Shown: positions 54,381 through 62,133 of the stretch, one piece after another
Layout of the letters: every line of letters starts with the position of its first letter
Position numbering within the stretch: the stretch's first letter is position 1
DNA from: Kalymmatonema hyalinum WJT4-NPBG1
Lineage (GTDB): Bacteria > Cyanobacteriota > Cyanobacteriia > Cyanobacteriales > Nostocaceae
DNA length: 64,000 nt
Assembly: GCA_019359075.1 (NCBI GenBank)
Contig: JAHHIB010000006.1
Span: 62,001-126,000 of the forward strand
Reading direction: 5' to 3'
Position numbers and translations under genes: made by a program
Notes under the pieces: model-generated
Database searches by the model: none
What the model saw: only the letters and a program-made list of their open reading frames with translations
Told to the model about the DNA's origin: nothing

Positions 54381-57300
54381 TTACAGACTACTCAACTTCT
54401 TCTTGTTGCTTCGTTGTTTTTGTAAGGCTGCTTCTTTTCGCTTCTGCCCTCGGTCGTAACCTTGTTTGAAAACAGTATTTCTCGTTTCTTTTTGACTTAA
54501 AGCTTGTGCTAAAGCGCTGACTGTTGGATGTTCAAACATTGTGACTACTGGAAATTCCGTTTCCAGTTTTTCTTGCAGCTTGTTATAAATTTGAATTGCT
54601 TTTAAGGAATTTCCGCCCAACTCGAAGAAGTTATGGTGAATATCCACAGCACCTTCTAAGTTAAGTATTTGAGTCCAAATGCCAGCAATTATTTGCTCTA
54701 GTGTATTTCGAGGAGCTACAAAAGCTTTGTTTGGATTTAGTTTGATTGGACTAAGTTTGGCAAGAGCTTGCCTATCTACCTTTCCGTTAGAATTTAGCGG
54801 CAAAGTATTAAGGGATATATAGGCAGAAGGAACCATATACTCAGGTAGCTTTTTCTGAAGAAAATTCCGCAATTCATCTTGCTTCAACCGCTTTTCAGAA
54901 AAAGGTTGTCGAGCAATTATTAAATGTTGCCCAAATAAATCATTAAGGGAACCGGATTGTGGGAAGGCAACAAAGTCTTCAAACGCATTCAATTGTAAAA
55001 TATTTTGCCATTGCTTTACTGATAAAGTAGGTAAGTTTTCTTGCGTTCTTTCATCTTCATAATTGCTGAAGCCTTTGACAAATCCCATAGTCGTCATGGC
55101 TGAACGACTGTACTCTGTTAACTCAACTAATAAAAGTAAACCTTGGGGAGCTAAAAGAGAGCGGATATAGAACAAAGTTGTTCCTAAGTTGCGGGCGACG
55201 TGCAAAACATTGGCGGCTACAATCAAATCAAAACTTTGCAATTGATAGCCTTGCTCCTGCGGGTTTTGGTCGATATCCAGTCGCTTGTATTCAACAAAGG
55301 AATATTCTCGGAATTTTTTCTTAGCCAAATTACTGAAAAATGGAGAAACATCAGTGTAAGTGTAAAGTGTGCGATCGCGTGGCAAGACTGGCAGCAGCGA
55401 TGCGGTTGTGCCACCTATGCCTGCCCCAATTTCCAGAATTCTTAGTGGTTTTCCCGGAGGCAATGTTTTTACCAAAGACCTCACGATTTCCCTAGCAAGA
55501 CTGTTGAAATAGGCAGCAGTAGGAAAGGATTGATACAGACTTTCTACCGTATCTAAAGAACCGTCAGGAAATAATAAATCCAGCGGGTCTATTTGTCCTT
55601 TTAGCAGTGCCGAATGATTATTGAGATGACGCTCGATATAATTCAGAAAATTCTGCCCTTGAGGAATCGAGTTGGCATATTGTTTAACCTCGTTCCAAAT
55701 AGTATTTAGAGAATCGGTTTGTAAGGGAATATGGTTGACAAAAGTATCTTGTCCTTCTCGTTGCAATAGCTTTTCTTTTTCCAGGACGCTTAACCACTGC
55801 CCTAATAGTTTTCGATAGTGAGGCTGAATCTGGCACCGATTCATTAAACTATCTAGAGAATGCTTTTCTTGGGGGTGGATATAAACACCTAAACTGGTTA
55901 AGGTAGAACGCATATAGGCAGTACTCAAACGCTCTATAGCTTGCAAGAAAGCTGATAGAGTTTGAATATTGACTCCTTCTGGTTCTTTTTCAGCTTGTTG
56001 AGAACCTGAATTTACCAGAGATTTCCAAACTTGTTGAATCTCTGAAACATTTGTACCTTCCACTTCAAAAAGGGCCAATCCTTGTTCTCGATCTGGAAGT
56101 ACATAAGCTACTAGCTGCTTATTGTTTTGCTGTTCGCCAACTGCCGCGACGACAGCTTGATGTACTGCCGGATGTTCCATTAAAGCAGCTTCAATTTCTT
56201 TTAATTCGATGCGATATCCACCAATTTTGACCTGATAATCTTCTCGCCCAATGAACGAAATGTTGCCATCTGGTAAGTAGTAACCGAGGTCGCCTGTGCG
56301 GTAAAGTTTTGCTTTAGTTACCGGATGAGTGATGAAGCTAGCAGCAGTCTTTTCCTCATCTTGCCAATAACCTTTAGCTAAACCAATTCCACCAATGTAT
56401 AACTGTCCCGGCACCCACACAGGACAAGGTTCTAAAGATTCGTTAAGTACGTAGAATTGTTGGTTAAGCATCGGACGCCCATAGGGGATACTTTTCCAAC
56501 ACGGGTCTACACTTTCTATGGGGTAGAGAATCGACCAAATTGATGCTTCAGTAGCGCCTCCCAAACTGATAAGTTGGACGTTTTTAGCTACGGTTTTAAT
56601 TTGATCGGGTAAAGTCAATGGCACCCAATCTCCACTTAACAGAACTAAGCGCAAACAATCCAAAACTGAGATACGTCCTGAAGCATATTCCACCAACATC
56701 TGCATTAAGGCGGGTACTGAATTCCAAATTGTCACCCGCTGTTTTTCAATCAAATCCCACCAGATTGACGGATCTTTAGAAGCCTCTGTTTTTGGAATGA
56801 CAATTGTTGCCCCAGCAGCTAAAGTGCCGAAAATGTCGTAAACTGACAAGTCAAAGCACAGAGAAGAAAGCGCCAAGACGCGATCGCACGGGTTAACACC
56901 AAAACGCTGATTCATATCCAGGATGGTATTAACTGCACCGCGATTGTCTATCATCACCCCTTTAGGCATCCCGGTAGAACCAGAAGTGTAGATAACATAG
57001 GCTAAATCTTCGGGTTGCTGTACCGGATGCAAAGGCTGGTGTTTTTCAGATAGTGGTTCTGAGATGTCTACACAAATTCGCTTTAAAAAAGAAGGTAACT
57101 CTAAGGTTTGATTCAGTTTTAATTGGGTTAAAACTAAACTGACTTGTGCTTGTTCTAGTAAATGCGTCAACCGCTCATTCGGTAATGCTGGGTCGATGGG
57201 TACGTAGGCAGCACCAGCAGCTAAAATACTTAAAACAGCTACCACTTGCTCCCATCCTTTTTCCATGACAATGGCTACCAAAGTATTGGGTTGTGTGCCT

Positions 57301-60300
57301 AATTGTCGTAAACGATAACCTAGCGCATTCGAGTATTCAAATAACTCTTGATAGGTGAAACTGCGGTCGGGTGCGACAATAGCCAAATGATGCGGACGCT
57401 GTTTTACCTGCGCCTCAAATAAAGTGTGTAGCAGTTGAGTTGACAGTGGTAGCGTGGTGCTATTGATAGCTTCAAAAAGCTCAATTTGGGCATTTGGTAA
57501 CAGTTGCCTTCTGGTTTCTACCCACGCTGACTCGTCAGTTGCCAAACGCTGCAAAAGATTACAATAAGCCGCAAACATATCGTCGAGAAGACCTGGGGGG
57601 AAGAGTTCTTCAACAGCATCCCAATTAAACATTAAAGTTCCAGCTTCCTCATAAACTTGATGGTCTAGCCACACTTGAGGCGTCTGGGTGATGCTGTGAA
57701 CAACCTCTCCAAATCTTGCCAATGGATCGACATCTGTACTGGCTGTTGGTAAAGACAGTGTACTGGTAAATACAACTGGCATTAACGCTTTTGATTCCCA
57801 TCTTTGGGTGCGTGTTAATTCCCGCAATACTTGAACTCCATCGAAGTAACGATGGTCTAAATCTAACCAAAGTTGCTGTTGTATTCGCTGGGCGCGAATT
57901 TCAAACGAATTCGGGTTAGAGTTGTCTACAGTCAGTAAGCTTAATGTGGTGAAGTCGCCAACAATTTCGTTGATTTGGGGATGCAGCGGTAGACGATTAA
58001 ATAAAGTGAGATTAATCGTAAACCGAGGATTTTTACTCCAAGTAGTTAGAACTTCAGCAAAGGCTGCTAAAAGCACTCCTGAAGGAGTTAAGCCTATTTG
58101 AGAAGCGCGTGTTTTCAGTTGTTGCCAAAAGAGGGGTTCTAGCTTTGCACTCTGGCGCACAAACCGGGGATGAGTGATGGCGCTTTTCTCCCGCTTCTGT
58201 AGGGGTAATTCGGGTGCGGGTGGTAAAGATGGTAATCTGTTGAGCCAATACTCTTTGGAACGTTGGTAATGCAAGGAATTTTGCAGCGCCAGACAAGTAT
58301 TGACGTAATCTCGGAATGATACAGATAGTGGAGGCAAGGAAGTATCGAGATTTTGATAAAGTTCAGAAAGTTCCTTGCCAAGAATCTGAAAACTCCAGTA
58401 GTCACCAATTAACAAATCAAAGCTGATGTGCAGTCGAATGCGTCTGTCATCCAAAACAGAAGCGCGAATTTCAAACAAGGGCCAAGTGTCAGTAGGCAAC
58501 AGTTGATGCGACATCTCTTGGCGAATAGTCTCTAATTTAGAAGCGACTACCTCTGGAATTTCTCCACGCAGATCCAAGACTTGAATTTGATAAGGTGGTA
58601 CAGAGTCCAGAATTTGCTGTTCTCCAGAAGGTAAGACAATCGCTCGCAGCATTTCATGACGTTCGATTAATCGCTGCCAAGCTTTATTGTACCGTTCCAA
58701 GTCTAAATCAACGCTTTCGGTCTCTAAATAAAAGTGAGCTGCCACGTTACCCAGTTCAAACATCTTACTGCGACCGATCCAGTAAGCTTGTTGAACATCA
58801 GTGAGTGGGAAAGGTTGATACCGCTGGTTTTCATTAGAAGCGATCGCAAATACTGTACTGACATTTGTACTAACAGTTTTCTGCTTAACTGCATTTTGTT
58901 CAATCCAAGCTGCCAAACTATCAACGGTGGGTAATTCCAACAGGCGTTGCAAAGTTAGTTCCACACCAAAGGCATCATGTACTTGGAGCAGCAGTTCCGT
59001 TGCTAGTAGCGAGTGTCCTCCTAACTCAAAGAAATTATCGTGAATGCCAACCCGTTCAATGCCAAGAACTTGTGCCCAAATTTCGGCTAACACTTTCTCT
59101 GACTCAGAGCGAGGTGCTACGAAAGCTTTCGCCAAATGCGATCGCGTAAAATCGGGAACAGGCAATGCAAGGCGATCCACCTTGCCGTTGGGAGTTAAAG
59201 GCAGTGCCTCAAGGAATACAAAAGCTGAAGGCACCATGTAGTCCGGTAGCTTTTCGCTCAAAAAGTGACGCAATTCACTGATACTAAGCTCTGATGACAC
59301 CAAATATGCCACCAAGCGTTGTTCACCAGAGACATCCTTTTGAGCCAAAACTACCACTTCTTGCACGTAGGGATGTTTTGCAAGAATAGCTTCAATTTCC
59401 CCTACTTCGATACGAAAACCGCGTATCTTTACCTGTTGGTCAATGCGACCTAAAAACTCAATGTTTCCCTCTGGAAGATACTGCGCCAAATCTCCAGTTT
59501 TATAAAGTCTGGGGACTGGGTAATGGTGATTGGTGATTGGTGATTGGGGTATTGGTAGTTCTCTCCATTTCCTCATCTCAGACAAAGGGTTTGATATGAA
59601 CTTTTCAGCAGTTAATTCTGGTCTGTTAAGGTAGCCTCTAGCCACGCCTGCTCCGCCTATGTATAATTCACCCGGTACTCCAACAGGTACAGGATTTAAC
59701 TGCTCATCTAGTAGATAAATTTGAGTATTGGCAATTGCGCGACCGATAGGAATTGAACTCTTCAACTCATCGCTTTGACAACGATATACGCTACTCCAAA
59801 CAGTTGCCTCTGTCGGTCCATATTCGTTAAATAAAGTTGTCTGAGAAAGTATTTGATAATGGCGCTCAACTAACTCTCTCGAACAAGGTTCTCCCGCTAC
59901 AATAACGGTACGCAGGGAAACAAGCTGCTGTAACGACCCATGAGTTAGTAAGGCTTTGTAGAGAGAAGGAACGCTTAACCAATGGGTTATTTGATATTGG
60001 GATATTAGCTTTGTTAACTGCAAGATGTCTTTCTGCAAACCCTCTTTAGGGAGTACAAGAGTTCCACCAAAGCAGAGCGTCCAGAAGATGACTGCAACTG
60101 AACTATCAAAGGCAAAGGATGAAACCAACAGGAAATTTTTAACGGGTTCTTGGTAATAGAAAGTACGAGCAACAGTCGAATAAACTAAGTTGTTATGCGT
60201 TACCATGACTCCCTTGGGTCTACCCGTGGAGCCTGAAGTATAGATTGTATAAGCTAAATTTTCTGAACTTACTGTACTGACAGGGTTTTCGTTGCTCTCG

Positions 60301-60989
60301 TGTACGATAACGCCGCAGTCTGAGTCCAGACACACTACCTTAGCTTTATGTGCAGGAAGTTCTGCAACTAGGTGCGTCTGAGTCAGCAGTATCGGTACAC
60401 AGGCATCTTCCAACATAAAAGCTAACCGCTCTTTTGGATATGTTGGATCTAGAGGTACGTAAGCTCCACCCGCTTTGAGAATACCCAGCAGTCCTACAAT
60501 CGTCTCTAGAGAGCGCTCTACGCAGATGCCAACCAGTGTTTCTGACCCTACTCCCTGCCTTTGCAAGTAGTGTGCTAGTTGATTAGCGCATTGATTCAAC
60601 TCTCGATAGGATAGAGACGCGATAACCCTTGTCTCTACGTCTTCAAAGATGACCGCAACAGCTTCCGGTGTTCGCTCTACCTGAGCCTCAAATAGCTGAT
60701 GAATACACGAATCTTGTGGGTAATTAACCTGATTGTAATTCTGCTGTTTGAGTACGTGCATTGCTAGCTGGGCAAGGTTAGAATCTGGTGGAAAGTCAGC
60801 GAGAGATACAATGACTCCAAGGTCAGTCTCAATGCAGTTTTTTAGCTCGACTCGGCTCAAGGAGTCGAGTCCCAAACTGTTCAAAGGTTGCTGAAGATCC
60901 ACTTGAGATAAAGCAATTTTCAGCATTTTAGCCACCTGCGCTTGCAGATAAGACTCTAGCAGAATCTGGCGTTCTTCTAGTTCTATCAT
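54381..60989 (-). CDS. NRPS: T-A-T-Cy-A(Cys, with inserted MT)-T
   Basis: This 2202-residue synthetase begins with a carrier domain (LGLDSLSRVELKN near 40), followed without a condensation domain by A1 (about 100-610, YTSGSTGRPKG near 250), a carrier (LGGHSLLA near 658), a Cy domain (about 725-1140, PFPLTDVQQAYWIGR and HISFDLLIGD), A2 (from about 1175, YTSGSTGMPKG near 1338) with a SAM methyltransferase (LEIGAGIGGTTASLLPVLP near 1851) inserted between A8 and A10, and a last carrier (LGGNSLKA near 2124). The A2 code is D-L-Y-N-L-S-L-I-W (Cys). The A1 code reads about D-S-A-L-V-A-E-V-W and I cannot assign it. A heptamer-derived segment sits inside A1. It is the first gene of the operon. Confidence 0.95.
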   Translation of the reverse strand: MIELEERQILLESYLQAQVAKMLKIALSQVDLQQPLNSLGLDSLSRVELKNCIETDLGVIVSLADFPPDSNLAQLAMHVLKQQNYNQVNYPQDSCIHQLFEAQVERTPEAVAVIFEDVETRVIASLSYRELNQCANQLAHYLQRQGVGSETLVGICVERSLETIVGLLGILKAGGAYVPLDPTYPKERLAFMLEDACVPILLTQTHLVAELPAHKAKVVCLDSDCGVIVHESNENPVSTVSSENLAYTIYTSGSTGRPKGVMVTHNNLVYSTVARTFYYQEPVKNFLLVSSFAFDSSVAVIFWTLCFGGTLVLPKEGLQKDILQLTKLISQYQITHWLSVPSLYKALLTHGSLQQLVSLRTVIVAGEPCSRELVERHYQILSQTTLFNEYGPTEATVWSSVYRCQSDELKSSIPIGRAIANTQIYLLDEQLNPVPVGVPGELYIGGAGVARGYLNRPELTAEKFISNPLSEMRKWRELPIPQSPITNHHYPVPRLYKTGDLAQYLPEGNIEFLGRIDQQVKIRGFRIEVGEIEAILAKHPYVQEVVVLAQKDVSGEQRLVAYLVSSELSISELRHFLSEKLPDYMVPSAFVFLEALPLTPNGKVDRLALPVPDFTRSHLAKAFVAPRSESEKVLAEIWAQVLGIERVGIHDNFFELGGHSLLATELLLQVHDAFGVELTLQRLLELPTVDSLAAWIEQNAVKQKTVSTNVSTVFAIASNENQRYQPFPLTDVQQAYWIGRSKMFELGNVAAHFYLETESVDLDLERYNKAWQRLIERHEMLRAIVLPSGEQQILDSVPPYQIQVLDLRGEIPEVVASKLETIRQEMSHQLLPTDTWPLFEIRASVLDDRRIRLHISFDLLIGDYWSFQILGKELSELYQNLDTSLPPLSVSFRDYVNTCLALQNSLHYQRSKEYWLNRLPSLPPAPELPLQKREKSAITHPRFVRQSAKLEPLFWQQLKTRASQIGLTPSGVLLAAFAEVLTTWSKNPRFTINLTLFNRLPLHPQINEIVGDFTTLSLLTVDNSNPNSFEIRAQRIQQQLWLDLDHRYFDGVQVLRELTRTQRWESKALMPVVFTSTLSLPTASTDVDPLARFGEVVHSITQTPQVWLDHQVYEEAGTLMFNWDAVEELFPPGLLDDMFAAYCNLLQRLATDESAWVETRRQLLPNAQIELFEAINSTTLPLSTQLLHTLFEAQVKQRPHHLAIVAPDRSFTYQELFEYSNALGYRLRQLGTQPNTLVAIVMEKGWEQVVAVLSILAAGAAYVPIDPALPNERLTHLLEQAQVSLVLTQLKLNQTLELPSFLKRICVDISEPLSEKHQPLHPVQQPEDLAYVIYTSGSTGMPKGVMIDNRGAVNTILDMNQRFGVNPCDRVLALSSLCFDLSVYDIFGTLAAGATIVIPKTEASKDPSIWWDLIEKQRVTIWNSVPALMQMLVEYASGRISVLDCLRLVLLSGDWVPLTLPDQIKTVAKNVQLISLGGATEASIWSILYPIESVDPCWKSIPYGRPMLNQQFYVLNESLEPCPVWVPGQLYIGGIGLAKGYWQDEEKTAASFITHPVTKAKLYRTGDLGYYLPDGNISFIGREDYQVKIGGYRIELKEIEAALMEHPAVHQAVVAAVGEQQNNKQLVAYVLPDREQGLALFEVEGTNVSEIQQVWKSLVNSGSQQAEKEPEGVNIQTLSAFLQAIERLSTAYMRSTLTSLGVYIHPQEKHSLDSLMNRCQIQPHYRKLLGQWLSVLEKEKLLQREGQDTFVNHIPLQTDSLNTIWNEVKQYANSIPQGQNFLNYIERHLNNHSALLKGQIDPLDLLFPDGSLDTVESLYQSFPTAAYFNSLAREIVRSLVKTLPPGKPLRILEIGAGIGGTTASLLPVLPRDRTLYTYTDVSPFFSNLAKKKFREYSFVEYKRLDIDQNPQEQGYQLQSFDLIVAANVLHVARNLGTTLFYIRSLLAPQGLLLLVELTEYSRSAMTTMGFVKGFSNYEDERTQENLPTLSVKQWQNILQLNAFEDFVAFPQSGSLNDLFGQHLIIARQPFSEKRLKQDELRNFLQKKLPEYMVPSAYISLNTLPLNSNGKVDRQALAKLSPIKLNPNKAFVAPRNTLEQIIAGIWTQILNLEGAVDIHHNFFELGGNSLKAIQIYNKLQEKLETEFPVVTMFEHPTVSALAQALSQKETRNTVFKQGYDRGQKRKEAALQKQRSNKKKLSSL
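59510..59585 (-). repeat. heptamer repeat inserted in the A1 domain coding region
   Basis: Inside the A1 domain, between motifs A6 and A7, the gene contains TGATTGG units (plus-strand GGTGATTGGTGATTGGTGAT). They encode REL-PIPQSPITNHHYPVPR, which is not part of the A-domain fold. Frame is kept, so the enzyme may tolerate it as a surface loop. Confidence 0.75.
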
Positions 60990-61289
60990 GAGAAAAGCTT
61001 TGCAGTAAATTTATTTTTATTTAAACAGGAAATTTTAGCTTTGTGTCTTGTAAGTTCGGATTTTGAAACAGTAATCCAGTGAGGCAATTGCTTTTATTTG
61101 CGCCGTAGCTATTGGTTACTCTAAAGTCGAACTTTTTTAGACTTATGGTGTTGAGAACGCCTCCCTGTTAGTTAGCGCGGGCATTACCTGAAAACTTGGT
61201 ATCGATATATTGCTTTACAGTTTTTTAGCTCAAAAAAGTTAGCAAATCCAAAAAGTTGGTTGGGCGATCGCTCGAACGGCGACGTCTTT

Positions 61290-61361
61290 TTAAGTGCGAT
61301 CGCTTCGATAAATTTTTTGCAGCAAGTTGTAAATTGCTTCATCTCTAATTTGAATCGGCAT
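61290..61361 (-). CDS. possible 23-aa peptide with good ribosome-binding site
   Basis: The minus-strand frame MPIQIRDEAIYNLLQKIYRS ends DRT-stop. GAGGAAA lies 5 bases before the ATG. The start resembles the first residues of VapB-like antitoxins, so it may be the truncated start of an antitoxin gene; the stop falls in a GCGATCGC repeat. It could instead be a true small peptide. Confidence 0.35.
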   Translation of the reverse strand: MPIQIRDEAIYNLLQKIYRSDRT

Positions 61362-61612
61362 ACTTATTTCCTCACTCTGAGGTTTAGCTTGCTGTTAGCC
61401 AAAGTCATAATATCACCTTATCACCTGTCTTACAATTTACAAGTCCTAAACCAAACAATAATTTGTAGATTTTTTTACTTTCAAACCCGGACATCCCTTC
61501 TCGACATCTTTCTTAATAGTCTCTATTCCTTTTTCACAAAAGCTTTTCAGGGTCAATTCGGTTTTTTCTCATTTATTTTATCATTAATATTTACTATACA
61601 TTCTTAACTGAT

Positions 61613-61627
61613 TGATAATGATTTTCA
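61613..61627. promoter_or_regulatory. Fur box (7-1-7)
   Basis: TGATAATGATTTTCA matches the 7-1-7 Fur consensus TGATAAT-N-ATTATCA at 13 of 14 defined positions. It lies between the divergent NRPS operon and the TonB receptor gene, the expected place for iron-dependent repression of both. The distance to the start codons (about 620 and 510 bases) is long, which implies long leaders or regulation of only one side. Confidence 0.7.
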
Positions 61628-61789
61628 AATTTCCCAGAGCAATATTTGATTGTAACTGGGATACTGTAAAGCTTGTTGTATTGCCTTATAGAAGGGATTG
61701 CATTAAGCAAAGGTGAAATGGTACTATTTGTAGCTTTTCCGTTCTAACTTAGCGCATCGTCAGCGCTCACTAGCAAAGTTTTCTGTACA

Positions 61790-61816
61790 TTACTATGCCC
61801 CTATAGGGCATAGTAA
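61790..61816. promoter_or_regulatory. perfect palindrome, possible operator
   Basis: TTACTATGCCC-CTATA-GGGCATAGTAA is a perfect inverted repeat with 11-bp arms and a 5-base centre. It has no T tract on either side, so it is not a normal terminator. Placement upstream of the receptor gene suggests a regulator site or mRNA leader structure. Confidence 0.5.
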
Positions 61817-62133
61817 TAAAAAAATATTTTTTGCTCGCTCCCATTCAAGTTTGACAACTTGTCGTTTGACACGGTTGCTGCAAATACAAATAATTTACTA
61901 AAGAGCCATTTTATAAAAACTCAATAATTCTGCTTCGGATTTAGTCCCAAAGTTCTACTTGGCTAAAGTTAGTTTTAAAATTCTCTATCTTTTATTAAAA
62001 AGTATTATTGTTATCAAAAAGTGTGATATTTACTTAGTAACAAAAAAAAAGCATTCTAGCTGCTGACGCTTGCCAAATCCTTTTGGTAGCTGGGAGTTCG
62101 TTGCTGTTCAAACTACTTTGGTGTGAGGGATTT

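Larger units (their letters stand above)
60990..62133. promoter_or_regulatory. divergent regulatory region between NRPS operon and TonB receptor
   Basis: This is 1.1 kb with no full gene. It holds two GCGATCGC octamers (61264, 61297), a possible 23-codon minus-strand frame (61290-61361), a Fur-box match (61613-61627), a perfect 11-bp palindrome (61790-61816) and a weaker Fur-like site (62002-62016). Promoters for both directions are expected here. Confidence 0.7.

Noticed and set aside
61260-61607. 115-codon plus-strand frame
   Set aside because: Phe/Leu/Ser-rich AT-driven translation without a ribosome site; it overlaps regulatory sequence and the opposite-strand peptide frame.
61790-61816. 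Rho-independent terminator
   Set aside because: The perfect palindrome is not followed by a T tract on either strand; it is listed as a possible operator instead.
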